Below, one piece after another: positions 1 through 6,690 of a DNA stretch of 32,583 nt. The translations under genes and the position numbers were made by a program. This stretch comes from Acidiphilium sp. CAG:727 (GTDB taxonomy: Bacteria; Bacillota; Clostridia; Christensenellales; Borkfalkiaceae), in NCBI GenBank assembly GCA_000437515.1, contig FR898416.1, positions 1-32,583 of the forward strand, written 5' to 3'. Every line of letters begins with the position of its first letter. The first letter of the stretch is position 1. The notes under the pieces were generated by a model that saw only the letters and a program-made list of their open reading frames with translations, made no database searches and had not been told where the DNA came from.

Positions 1-63
1 AGGTTCGTATTATTCTTGTCTGGCATACCTGATCTGAAAAGATAAATCGCAAAATATAACGAA

Positions 64-97
64 AAAAGCACGAGATTCGACGTAATCTCGTGCTTTT
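64..97 (-). terminator. Intrinsic terminator, bidirectional
   Basis: A perfect 14-bp inverted repeat (arms 64-77 and 84-97, 6-nt loop) has an A-run on its left that reads as a run of T on the minus strand. It lies just past the stop codon of the minus-strand lipoprotein gene and would also stop any plus-strand gene entering from the left edge. Confidence 0.9.
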
Positions 98-121
98 ACG
101 TTTCTTAAATTTTTCGCATAC

Positions 122-745
122 TTATCTCATTTTATAATAATTCTTATAGATCCCGTTATGCGTAGAATCGGCGCTTTCGATGAACAGTTTGAATTTGCAT
201 CCGTCGGAATCCGTATCGGATTCATAGCGGATTTCAAAAATCCAGACCGAACCTTTTACGAAGTAGCCGTTATCCAAGGCTTTATTTCTTACGTAATAGA
301 ACTTATATAACTTGCTCGGATTATCGCCGAAATAGTCGGATAAATCATTCTTTTGTTCTATGATATACCAATTTTCGTTCGTGCCCATGCTGTATTTTTC
401 GTTTCTCGGTGTACCGAACATGCCGTCATAATGCGTTTTCAAGTACGAAAAATACGTTTCCGCATTCGCTTGGAAAGTAGCCTCGTCCGGACAAATTTGC
501 GAGAACGAATATCCGTCGTTATACCAGGCGTCGCTTGAATTGATCTTTCCCGACAACCCCGACGGAGCGGGCAGACCCGCAAGCCCTTTTGCCGACAGTT
601 CTTCTTCGGTAAACCATTTCGCGCCGTCGTGGAGCGGCTTCTGAGTTTCTTCTCCGCCGCGGTTATTTTTGCAAGCAGCCGATCCGATGCAGGTTATCGC
701 TAACAACGCCGCGCAAATAATCGTAGATAATTTTTTTCCGAACAT
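122..745 (-). CDS. Small predicted lipoprotein of unknown function
   Basis: Encodes 207 residues. A basic start and a hydrophobic stretch of about 17 residues lead to a lipobox-like S-A-A-C with the lipidation cysteine near residue 25, so the protein is probably an exported lipoprotein on the outer face of the membrane. The rest is polar and rich in Tyr, Asn and Asp, and I recognise no domain. Position 745 is preferred to the longer in-frame ATG at 817 because GGAGG lies 11 nt upstream and the signal peptide then starts at once; the -35 box overlaps the longer start. It is monocistronic, with its own promoter (789-817) and terminator (64-97). It may be related in function to the surface-protein operon that follows, but only proximity suggests this. 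Confidence 0.7.
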   Translation of the reverse strand: MFGKKLSTIICAALLAITCIGSAACKNNRGGEETQKPLHDGAKWFTEEELSAKGLAGLPAPSGLSGKINSSDAWYNDGYSFSQICPDEATFQANAETYFSYLKTHYDGMFGTPRNEKYSMGTNENWYIIEQKNDLSDYFGDNPSKLYKFYYVRNKALDNGYFVKGSVWIFEIRYESDTDSDGCKFKLFIESADSTHNGIYKNYYKMR

Positions 746-788
746 AATTTTTATAACCTCCGTAACACGGTATTCTTTTGATTGACTT

Positions 789-817
789 ATTATATACCGT
801 TTAATTGCGTTTTGCAA
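789..817 (-). promoter_or_regulatory. Sigma-A type promoter of the small lipoprotein gene
   Basis: On the minus strand TTGCAA (812-817) and TATAAT (789-794) are separated by exactly 17 nt. The predicted start near 782 leaves a leader of about 37 nt before the ATG at 745. Confidence 0.75.
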
Positions 818-910
818 GCATTTTGCAGAGATACGATATAACTCAACGTAAAATTCGTATTAGCGTCTGCCACGGACTTTTACGGATTTTCAACGCTTTT
901 TACGAAAAAT

Positions 911-939
911 CGGCGGAAGTTATCAATAACCCCCCGCCG
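911..939 (-). terminator. Intrinsic terminator of the surface-protein operon
   Basis: The stem CGGCGG/CCGCCG (934-939 and 911-916) encloses a second small inverted repeat, GTTAT/ATAAC. On the minus strand ATTTTT follows. It lies 37 nt past the stop codon of the BspA-like gene. Confidence 0.8.
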
Positions 940-975
940 AACATCGGTTTTTTTTAATTATAACAGACTCCTCTT

Positions 976-2037
976 TTACGGCTTATCCGCTATATCCGTA
1001 AAATAACCCGGATTCTCCGTCCCTCCGTCGATACGGGCGTAAGATTTGTCAGTATGCCCGTCGTCGTAAGAAGTACCTTTCCCTCCCGTAAGTTTTTTGC
1101 ATTGCAAAAACATATTACCGGAAATGGACGCGTTATCCGTATTCCATCCGCTGCCGACGTATACGGAAGCGAGTCTGCCGCAATTAAAGAACATGTGGCT
1201 CATATCCGTAACGCTTCCGGTATTCCAACCGGAAAGGTCTAGCGAGGTAAGATTACCGCACTCGTAAAACATACAAAACATATTAGTAACGGCGGCGGTA
1301 TTCCACGAAGAAACGTCTATCGTCTCAAGTTTTTTGCAACCGCGAAACATACAATACATATTGCTAACTTTGCCGGTGTCCCACGAAGAAAGATCAAGCG
1401 ACGTAAGGCTGCCGCAACCGTAGAACATACTGTTCATATTGGTAACGCCTGCGGTGTTCCACTTTGAAAGGTCAAGCGTCGTCAAAGAAGAACAACCGTG
1501 GAACAAAAACTCCATATCCTCGACGTTTTTGGTATTCCACGAGGTAACGTTTTTTACCTCCGCCAACTTGTCGCAACCGCGAAACATACCGCGCATAGTG
1601 GTAACCATTCCAGTTTCGAAGTTTGAAAAATCGACGGACGTCAGTTCCTTAAGTCCGAAAAACGTTTGAAAGGAATCCGGATTGGCGTAAATTTTTCGGT
1701 TTGAAAGAATATACGCTTTCGTTCCCTTAACGTACAGTTTTATTTTACCCGTTTTTTTCAGGTCGACGTTTGTCGGCTCGATTCCGACGATTTCGCTCTC
1801 GTAATCGTCCGTTTTCCCGAATACGACTTCCGTCACGGAAGTACCCAAAGTATTTCTGAGTTGCAAACCCGGCATAAGCGTGTCTACGCTCGTTAAGTTC
1901 AAAGTAAGATTCCCCACCGGCTTTTCTATCACGTATTTACTCATAGTGAACGCAACGGAAAGAAGAGAAGTTACCAGAAACATAAAAAGTAACGCGATTA
2001 TACTTTTACGTCGGATATTTTTCGTAAAATTTTTCAT
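976..2037 (-). CDS. BspA-like leucine-rich-repeat surface protein (DUF285 type)
   Basis: Encodes 353 residues. An N-terminal hydrophobic segment (about residues 10-32) ends in T-M-S-K-Y-V, close to the T-L-S-K-Y-V of the first gene of the operon. After about 90 residues without known features come seven repeats of 24-26 residues of the form L-x-S-L-D-L-S-x-W-N-T-x-x-V-T-N-M-x-x-M-F, each with a conserved Gly/Glu-Cys. This is the DUF285 version of the BspA leucine-rich repeat, typical of secreted adhesins and surface proteins of Firmicutes and mycoplasmas. The tail Y-A-R-I-D-G-G-T-x-N-P-G-Y-F-T is typical of the same family. I see no LPXTG or other anchor. Start 2037 has GGAGAAGG just upstream; the in-frame ATG at 2061 lies inside the previous gene. 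It is the last gene of a three-gene operon. Confidence 0.85.
   Translation of the reverse strand: MKNFTKNIRRKSIIALLFMFLVTSLLSVAFTMSKYVIEKPVGNLTLNLTSVDTLMPGLQLRNTLGTSVTEVVFGKTDDYESEIVGIEPTNVDLKKTGKIKLYVKGTKAYILSNRKIYANPDSFQTFFGLKELTSVDFSNFETGMVTTMRGMFRGCDKLAEVKNVTSWNTKNVEDMEFLFHGCSSLTTLDLSKWNTAGVTNMNSMFYGCGSLTSLDLSSWDTGKVSNMYCMFRGCKKLETIDVSSWNTAAVTNMFCMFYECGNLTSLDLSGWNTGSVTDMSHMFFNCGRLASVYVGSGWNTDNASISGNMFLQCKKLTGGKGTSYDDGHTDKSYARIDGGTENPGYFTDIADKP
1096..1647 (-). repeat. Seven tandem leucine-rich-repeat units inside the BspA-like gene
   Basis: Seven imperfect units of about 72-78 bp encode the L-D-L-S-x-W-N-T-x-x-V-T-N-M-x-x-M-F repeat. Units 3 to 6 are the most alike; the first (F-E-T in place of W-N-T) and the last are divergent caps. 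Such arrays readily gain and lose units by recombination. Confidence 0.85.
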
Positions 2038-2054
2038 ATACCTTCTCCGCCTAT

Positions 2055-2591
2055 TTAACAAACTTGCTCGGCGCGAACCGAAACGCCCGTATTCGTGAAA
2101 ACGTAATCCCGCAACAGGATGCTTTCGTCAACTACGGAAAAAACCAAAGTATGATCGTAAGTTTGAGATTTTCCCGCCGTAAAACGCCCCACGTCCGCAA
2201 TCGTAACCGTTTTTCCGTCCGCCGAAACCGTACCGCTCTTTCCGTCCACGGTTACCGAAACGCCGTTCGGCAACGCTTGGGGAAAGGTCACTATCACGTC
2301 GTATTTGAACGCTAATTCCGCCGTTTTCCCCTCTTTCGTATTCGTAACCGTAAAGTTATACGAGGCGGTCGTGATTCCCCGTTCGCAGTCAATCGTCAGA
2401 TTATCGGAAGAACTCCCCCGTAAATCTATAATCAGAACCGAAACCTGCGCGTTGTCGCCGCCTCTTGACGAGGAAAGATTTTTAGCAAAAGAAACGCCGC
2501 TCGCCGCAACGAGAAGAGTTACGAAAAGGATAACGAGCGCAAAAACCGATCTTGCGCCGTTTCCTCTTTTCATTCCTCCGTTTCTTAACAT
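2055..2591 (-). CDS. Secreted protein with SipW/TasA-like N-terminus
   Basis: Encodes 178 residues. A short basic start is followed by a hydrophobic segment (about residues 15-34) ending V-S-F-A-K, then N-L-S-S-S-R-G-G-D-N-A-Q-V-S-V. The remaining 130 residues look like a beta-rich ectodomain with a T-V-T-N-T-K-E-G-K-T-A-E motif, as in the single beta-sandwich of TasA/CalY proteins. This is a resemblance in architecture, not a firm family assignment. Start 2591 has GGAGG 7 nt upstream. It lies 145 nt after the first gene of the operon and ends 17 nt before the BspA-like start. In the gap before it, TCCGTC and GACGGA could pair over part of the ribosome binding site. Role inferred: minor subunit or partner of an extracellular matrix fibre. 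Confidence 0.65.
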   Translation of the reverse strand: MLRNGGMKRGNGARSVFALVILFVTLLVAASGVSFAKNLSSSRGGDNAQVSVLIIDLRGSSSDNLTIDCERGITTASYNFTVTNTKEGKTAELAFKYDVIVTFPQALPNGVSVTVDGKSGTVSADGKTVTIADVGRFTAGKSQTYDHTLVFSVVDESILLRDYVFTNTGVSVRAEQVC

Positions 2592-2736
2592 CTTCGTCCT
2601 CCGTCAGCGGTTCGGTTCCCCGGGATTGCCCGACGGAATTTCCGACTGATCCGCTAAAAAATACTTTACTTACTTTCTTATCCGCAGAGGTCGCTTTTTC
2701 CGCGCGACCGAACGGTTTGCTTTATACCTCGCCCGT

Positions 2737-3501
2737 TTACAGAGCGTATTGCGTCACCTGCATATCAAGGTCAAAATCGATTTCCGTGCAGACGTCTTTT
2801 ATCGTCCAGTCGCCGTAAGCGGCGTAACTCGCGTCGTCTGCGCGACGGCCGAGAATCGTGTCGAGTTCGTTAACGGTTATACCGGTAAAGGTTCCCTTCC
2901 CCTCAAACGCCCACGCCCAGACGAGTTCGTAAGTCGTTTCGGCTAATACCTCGCCTGCTTCTTTTACGCTGAGAACGGGGTCGGAATGGAAAGTCAAGGC
3001 AACCTCCATAAGAGTCGTGTTTTCCGCGCCGGTTACGACGACGCCGTTCTTTTTAAGCGTCCATTTAACGGGTTGATATACTATCTCTTCCCCGCCGGCT
3101 TTCTGCAGTTTAAGTACTACGTCCTTTTTCGGGTGTATCCCCATTGCAATCAACGCTTTCACTTCGGCGCGTCCTTTGATCTTAAAGGTCATAGACCCGG
3201 TCGTTCCGGGCGCAATTACGTTATAGTCGCCGCTTGCTTTTACGGTAAGACCGGCAGTATCTGCGGTCGCTTTGCTTACCACGCCGTCGAACTTATAGTT
3301 TTTGCCGAAAAGGTTACTGCCGTCTGCCTCTAAGGTATAACCCCATTTGGCAACCTGCGCTATGCCTTTATCGCTGCTGCTCGTTACGTACTTTGACAAA
3401 GTGTATCCGCCAAAGCACAAAATCGCGATTAATGCAAATAATAATACTGCTATAACCGCCGTTTTCCCGTTATTCTTCCTTTTTGTTTTCTGTTGTGTCA
3501 T
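2737..3501 (-). CDS. TasA-like SipW-dependent secreted matrix protein
   Basis: Encodes about 254 residues. A lysine-rich start and a hydrophobic segment (about 14-33) are followed by G-G-Y-T-L-S-K-Y-V-T-S-S-S and A-Q-V-A-K-W-G-Y. This arrangement is common in clostridial proteins annotated as carrying a SipW-type signal peptide, whose founder TasA forms biofilm fibres in Bacillus. The central region includes V-I-A-P-G-T-T-G-S-M-T-F, like the L-x-P-G-D turn seen in TasA/CalY. No SipW signal peptidase gene is in this window. Start 3501 has GGTG 6 nt upstream; an ATG at 3513 is in frame with no better site. It is first in the operon, downstream of a promoter, a riboswitch-like leader and a terminator, so expression is probably controlled by premature termination. 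I am confident of export and moderately confident of the TasA relation. Confidence 0.7.
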   Translation of the reverse strand: MTQQKTKRKNNGKTAVIAVLLFALIAILCFGGYTLSKYVTSSSDKGIAQVAKWGYTLEADGSNLFGKNYKFDGVVSKATADTAGLTVKASGDYNVIAPGTTGSMTFKIKGRAEVKALIAMGIHPKKDVVLKLQKAGGEEIVYQPVKWTLKKNGVVVTGAENTTLMEVALTFHSDPVLSVKEAGEVLAETTYELVWAWAFEGKGTFTGITVNELDTILGRRADDASYAAYGDWTIKDVCTEIDFDLDMQVTQYAL

Positions 3502-3613
3502 CTTCGGCACCATCCATAAAAAAATTTTCTTATTTCAAACGGCTCGCGGCCTGTTTGCTCCTTTTTCGCCCGTCAACTCCGTTCAGGTTGCGTTACCGGA
3601 AATTTTCGGAAAT

Positions 3614-3659
3614 AAAAAAGGTTGCAACCTAGTATCCGTAACGATACTATATTGCAACC
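3614..3659 (-). terminator. Leader terminator (attenuator) of the surface operon
   Basis: On the minus strand an 8-bp outer stem (GGTTGCAA/TTGCAACC) and a 7-bp inner stem (TAGTATC/GATACTA) are joined by a 2x2 internal loop, followed by TTTTTT. It lies between the promoter at 3841-3869 and the first gene at 3501, so it should end transcription unless antiterminated. The loop sequence CGTTACGGA can also pair with TCCGGTAACG just downstream, which is a possible alternative fold. Confidence 0.85.
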
Positions 3660-3684
3660 GGGCGTACTCTTTTTACCAAACCCA

Positions 3685-3790
3685 AACTCGCCCGCGGTCT
3701 TCGCAGGACGACGCGTAGTTTGTAATAAAGTTCCTTGGCTTTGCGTCACCGCCTCACGACGGTTTTGCCGACAAGTATTCGATTGTCCCG
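3685..3790 (-). ncRNA. Probable c-di-GMP-I (GEMM) riboswitch-like aptamer
   Basis: On the minus strand GGCAAAACC (3761-3769) leads into a 5-bp hairpin, CCGTC/GGCGG, closed by a GTGA (GNRA-type) tetraloop, followed by GACGCAAAGCC (3737-3747). That order, G-C-A-A-A-x-C-C, GNRA hairpin, G-A-C-G-C-A-A-A-G-C-C, is the diagnostic 5' half of GEMM aptamers. The 3' half (toward 3690) does not match the usual CCUAAG receptor and GCC-GGG core well. It may be a divergent member or a degenerate one. Promoter upstream, intrinsic terminator downstream and a matrix/surface operon beyond it fit c-di-GMP control. Confidence 0.55.
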
Positions 3791-3840
3791 AAAGAGAATT
3801 TACAAGCGATTCGTACCGCTTCTCCCATTTCAGCATTTTC

Positions 3841-3869
3841 ATTATACACTCGTCAAAACTCCTTGTCAA
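3841..3869 (-). promoter_or_regulatory. Consensus sigma-A promoter of the surface operon
   Basis: On the minus strand TTGACA (3864-3869) and TATAAT (3841-3846) are both perfect consensus and spaced 17 nt apart. The start near 3834 gives a leader of about 330 nt, long enough for the aptamer and the terminator. Confidence 0.9.
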
Positions 3870-3879
3870 GCATTTTTGA

Positions 3880-4050
3880 GAATATAAAAAATTATTCGTA
3901 CAGATACTTTTGTGTTCCGAGAAAGTCGGAACGGGCAACACTTACAATTTATACGTAAACAAGGCGCTGCGGTATATCAAACAAAACTTCAACCGCGACA
4001 TATCAACCGAAAACGAAATCTACCGCGAAACCGTATTCAAGCCCAAATAA
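3880..4050 (+). pseudogene. Possible remnant of an AraC-family regulator
   Basis: An open plus-strand frame without a start codon, between a stop at 3877 and the stop at 4048-4050, reads ...Y-V-N-K-A-L-R-Y-I-K-Q-N-F-N-R-D-I-S. This resembles the first helix of the AraC helix-turn-helix region (A-L-x-Y-I-x-x-N-F-x-x-D-I-S). The codons look like those of the host genes. Only about 56 codons are open and the recognition helices are missing, so if real it is a decayed fragment. Apart from a small hairpin at 3914-3932 I see nothing else between the two divergent promoters (3870-4096). Confidence 0.25.
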
Positions 4051-4096
4051 AGGTCTGCGCTTATTCCTTTTTACGGTTTTATCGCCCGTTATTCTT

Positions 4097-4125
4097 TTGA
4101 CTTAAACGCGGATAAATGCTAATAT
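4097..4125 (+). promoter_or_regulatory. Promoter at the yigZ-like gene, start point at the ATG
   Basis: TTGACT (4097-4102) and TAATAT (4120-4125) are spaced 17 nt apart. Only 6 nt lie between the -10 box and the ATG at 4132, so the transcript should start on or next to the start codon. No ribosome binding site is visible. Confidence 0.75.
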
Positions 4126-4131
4126 ATCTCT

Positions 4132-4752
4132 ATGGATTCTTTTTACTCGGAAATCAAAGCAGAGGCGACTGACGAAACGATAATCGAACGTTCGAAGTTT
4201 ATCTGCCTTATAAAAAAAGTCGAAACCGAAGAAGAAGCCCGCGAAGTTTTGTCGGTCGTCAAAAAAAATCACCCGTTCGCCACGCACAATTGCTACGCTT
4301 TCATTCTGCGAAGCGGCGCGGCGAGATTTTCCGACGACGGAGAACCGCAGGGTACGGCGGGGCAACCTATGCTTGAAGCACTCAAAAACAACGGCTTATA
4401 CAACGTCATAGCCGTGGTTACGAGATATTTCGGCGGGATAAAACTCGGCGCAGGCGGTCTGGTAAGAGCCTATTCGGGCGCGGTATCGTCCGCAATAAGG
4501 CTTGCGGGCAAAATCGATTTCTACCCGTCTGACGTTTACGGAATTTCGTTTAACTACGATGCGTATTCCCACTTTCTGAAATTTACGCAAAACAACCCGA
4601 TAACCGTGCTGTCAACCGATTTTAGACAAAACGTACAGGTTAAAATCGCCGTTAAAAAGCCGAGCGGAAAAACCGTTGCCGCTATTAACGATTTACTTAT
4701 CGGTAAAGCCGAAATCGACAAAATCTCGGAAGGATATTACGCCTATGAATAA
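4132..4752 (+). CDS. yigZ: YigZ/IMPACT family protein
   Basis: Encodes 206 residues, the usual length. The N-terminal IMPACT (UPF0029) domain shows the family signature G-E-P-Q-G-T-A-G-Q-P at residues 70-79 and R-Y-F-G-G-I-K-L-G-A-G-G-L-V-R-A-Y at 98-114. The C-terminal part (about 135-206) fits the DUF1949 ferredoxin-like domain. The eukaryotic relative IMPACT regulates the Gcn2 stress kinase; the bacterial role is poorly defined and has been linked to translation. The start is well supported because family members begin just here. There is no Shine-Dalgarno, and the promoter spacing predicts a leaderless mRNA. The stop overlaps the next start by 8 nt, so yigZ, recX and the biotin ligase gene form a tightly coupled unit. 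Confidence 0.92.
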   Translation: MDSFYSEIKAEATDETIIERSKFICLIKKVETEEEAREVLSVVKKNHPFATHNCYAFILRSGAARFSDDGEPQGTAGQPMLEALKNNGLYNVIAVVTRYFGGIKLGAGGLVRAYSGAVSSAIRLAGKIDFYPSDVYGISFNYDAYSHFLKFTQNNPITVLSTDFRQNVQVKIAVKKPSGKTVAAINDLLIGKAEIDKISEGYYAYE

Positions 4753-5368
4753 GATAACGGACATAAAACCGCAGGTGAAAAATCCGACGAGGTGCAGTAT
4801 CTATCTCGATAACGCCTTTTATTGCGGACTCGAACTCGAAACCGTAATGCGTTACCGACTTAAAATCGGAACGGAAATAGAAAAAGAGAAGTTGGACGAG
4901 ATACAAGCCGACAGCGAAAAATCGCGCGCTTTCGACAAAGCGTTGAATTTTATTTCACGCTCCAAAAAGACCGAGAAACAAGTGCGCGACTATCTTACGA
5001 CCAAAGGTTACCTGGACAAGACGATAGACGGGGTTATCGAAAAAATGGCTTCGTATTCGTTTATCGACGACGCGGACTATTCCGCCGACTACGCGAAAAG
5101 CGTTTCAAAAAACAAGGGCAAAAGACTGATCGCCATGGAATTGAAACGAAAGGGCGTATCCGACGAAGATATGTCGGCTGCTCTCGACAATTTAGGCGAC
5201 GAATTGCCTTCCGCCGTCGCCGTCGCCGAAAAATATTCCAAAAACAAAGAAAAAACACGCGAAAACTCGCTCAGATGTTATAAATTTTTACTGTCGAAAG
5301 GATTTTCGTACGATACCTCAAAAGAAGCGGTAGATAAGATATTTCAAAATGAAGACGATAATTTTTGA
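4745..5368 (+). CDS. recX: RecX-family regulator of RecA
   Basis: Encodes 208 residues. RecX binds RecA filaments and limits their growth, so it acts on recombination and the SOS response in the cytoplasm. The sequence has the three-helix tandem repeat pattern of the family: A-L-N-F-I-S-R-S-K-K-T-E-K-Q-V-R-D-Y-L near residues 65-83, then Y-S-F-I-D-D-A-D-Y-S-A-D-Y near 103-115, and a third repeat toward the C-terminus. The ATG at 4745 overlaps the end of yigZ by 8 nt, with AAGGA about 11 nt upstream. A longer in-frame start inside yigZ (4676) has no support. Its end overlaps the biotin ligase start by 20 nt. Confidence 0.88.
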   Translation: MNKITDIKPQVKNPTRCSIYLDNAFYCGLELETVMRYRLKIGTEIEKEKLDEIQADSEKSRAFDKALNFISRSKKTEKQVRDYLTTKGYLDKTIDGVIEKMASYSFIDDADYSADYAKSVSKNKGKRLIAMELKRKGVSDEDMSAALDNLGDELPSAVAVAEKYSKNKEKTRENSLRCYKFLLSKGFSYDTSKEAVDKIFQNEDDNF

Positions 5369-6035
5369 CGAAGTGGCGTCCACGAACGACGAACTTAAAA
5401 AACTTAAAGACCCTGCCGAAGACGTGCTTATGATCGCCCGCAGACAAAGCGGCGGCAGAGGCCGCAGCGGCGGCAGAGGCAGCAAGGGGCGTTCGTTCTC
5501 TTGCGAAAAGGGCGGCGCGTATCTCTCGCTTTTGCGGCTATACCCCTGCAAGGCGGAAGAGAGTTTTTCGATAATGATAACGGCAGCCGTGGCGGTAGTA
5601 AGAACTCTCGCGGCGTTCGACGTAACCGCCACGATAAAGTGGCCCAACGATATTTTCGTAGGCGATAAAAAAATTTGCGGAATTTTAATAGAGAACGTTT
5701 TCGAGGGCGATACGGTCGCCAGATCTATCGTCGGCATCGGCGTAAATCTTAACAACCCCCTGCCCGCGGAATTGAAAAACACCGCGACTTCGGTTTACGA
5801 AATAACGGGGCGTAAGGCGGATATTGACACGTTCGTGGCAACTCTCGCGTATAATTTATACCAAAAGTACACGATTGACGAATACAGGCAGTCGCTGGGA
5901 ATTCTGGGTAAAAAAATCAAAATCATACGCGGCGACGAAGCCTTTGACGGTGTCGCGAAAGACGTATTGCCGAACGGCAATTTACTTTTGGAAAGCGGCG
6001 AAATTCTGTCCGCCGCCGAAATTACCGTGAGATAA
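5349..6035 (+). CDS. birA: Biotin-[acetyl-CoA-carboxylase] ligase, no DNA-binding domain
   Basis: Encodes 228 residues. It joins biotin to a lysine of biotin-carboxyl-carrier proteins through biotinyl-AMP. It starts directly with the catalytic domain (F-D-E-V-A-S-T-N-D-E), so it lacks the N-terminal repressor helix-turn-helix of bifunctional BirA and should be an enzyme only. K-W-P-N-D-I and G-I-L-I-E near residues 97-117, and G-I-G-V-N-L-N near 132-138, are the biotin and ATP binding motifs. The RGRG-type adenylate loop is present near residues 34-45 but looks stretched, with G-R-G-R-S-G-G-R-G-S-K-G-R-S-F in place of the compact G-R-G-R-x-G-R-x-W. It overlaps recX by 20 nt. Confidence 0.92.
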   Translation: MKTIIFDEVASTNDELKKLKDPAEDVLMIARRQSGGRGRSGGRGSKGRSFSCEKGGAYLSLLRLYPCKAEESFSIMITAAVAVVRTLAAFDVTATIKWPNDIFVGDKKICGILIENVFEGDTVARSIVGIGVNLNNPLPAELKNTATSVYEITGRKADIDTFVATLAYNLYQKYTIDEYRQSLGILGKKIKIIRGDEAFDGVAKDVLPNGNLLLESGEILSAAEITVR

Positions 6036-6053
6036 AGTTTTTACGTAAAACGA

Positions 6054-6082
6054 TTGTAATTTTAAGAGATTTATGATAAAAT
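6054..6082 (+). promoter_or_regulatory. Promoter upstream of the membrane-protein gene
   Basis: TTGTAA (6054-6059) and TAAAAT (6077-6082) are 17 nt apart. The start near 6089 would put the hairpin at 6086-6110 at the very 5' end of the message. A second TATAAT lies at 6129-6134 within an inverted repeat but has no -35 box. Confidence 0.5.
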
Positions 6083-6085
6083 ATT

Positions 6086-6110
6086 ATCGGTGGAGGTTTT
6101 TTCCGCCGAT
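6086..6110 (+). terminator. Hairpin after the biotin ligase gene, probable terminator
   Basis: A 9-bp stem, ATCGGTGGA/TCCGCCGAT with one G-T pair, is followed by ATTTCTTTAT. It lies 50 nt past the stop of the biotin ligase gene. The T-run is interrupted, so termination may be partial. Confidence 0.5.
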
Positions 6111-6155
6111 ATTTCTTTATCGTCGGGGTATAATATCCCGATAAAGGAGCAAAAA

Positions 6156-6671
6156 ATGAAAAAGAATCTTTCCAAAATGCTCAAAGCCGCTTTGATAGCG
6201 GCGGCCGCCGGGACCGTTTTTTTTATTATTGTGGCGCCTGCCGTAATCGTTTTTTCGATAGTCGGCTTACTGCTCGCAGTTTTCAACGTGGTGAACGCCG
6301 AACCGTGGAAACTTTGTCTTCTGATACTCATTTTCGGGCTTGCGCTCATATTTCTCGTGTATGGCGTAGTCGTTAAAGGCGGATACGAAACCGCCGTAGC
6401 GTTGATGCTTGCCATGATAGGCGCGACTATTCTGCTTATCCCCGTAATCAAGTGGTGGGTAATTCTCGTAGACGTGTTGTTCCTTGCGCTCGCCGTCGTC
6501 GTGCTTATGATTATGAAGTCGGATAAACTCATCGTAAAGCGCGCCGAAGACGACCCGAACTACAAGACTTACGACGACGTAAGACAAGAAAAACTCGAAA
6601 AACAAATCAAAGAAGAATCCGAACCTCTTCCCGAACTTAAAAATTACAACAAAGACGATAAATCGATTTAA
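6156..6671 (+). CDS. Hypothetical multi-spanning membrane protein
   Basis: Encodes 171 residues. Four or so hydrophobic segments lie at about residues 10-50, 60-80, 85-105 and 110-125. A highly charged cytoplasmic tail of about 45 residues, rich in Lys, Glu and Asp, follows. I recognise no family. Start 6156 has AAGGAG 7 nt upstream; the earlier in-frame ATG at 6090 falls within the leader hairpin and has no ribosome binding site. It may be read with pncB, which begins 19 nt later. The leader before it has two hairpins, the second overlapping a TATAAT sequence. Confidence 0.65.
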   Translation: MKKNLSKMLKAALIAAAAGTVFFIIVAPAVIVFSIVGLLLAVFNVVNAEPWKLCLLILIFGLALIFLVYGVVVKGGYETAVALMLAMIGATILLIPVIKWWVILVDVLFLALAVVVLMIMKSDKLIVKRAEDDPNYKTYDDVRQEKLEKQIKEESEPLPELKNYNKDDKSI

Positions 6672-6690
6672 GTATAATTCAAGGCAAAAT

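Noticed and set aside
1..45. End of a plus-strand gene, or a minus-strand start (ATG near 25-27, M-P-D-K-N-N) at the window edge
   Set aside because: Too short to judge and no ribosome binding site or motif supports either reading.
2680..2712. GGTCGC/GCGACC hairpin between the first two surface-operon genes as a terminator
   Set aside because: No T-run follows on the minus strand, so it would not terminate the operon.
3573..3941. Minus-strand open frame of 122 codons upstream of the surface operon
   Set aside because: It crosses the promoter, the riboswitch-like element and the terminator; composition is not protein-like.
6673..6678. TATAAT just before pncB as its own promoter
   Set aside because: No -35 element at the right spacing; the gap is only 19 nt and read-through from the preceding gene is likely.
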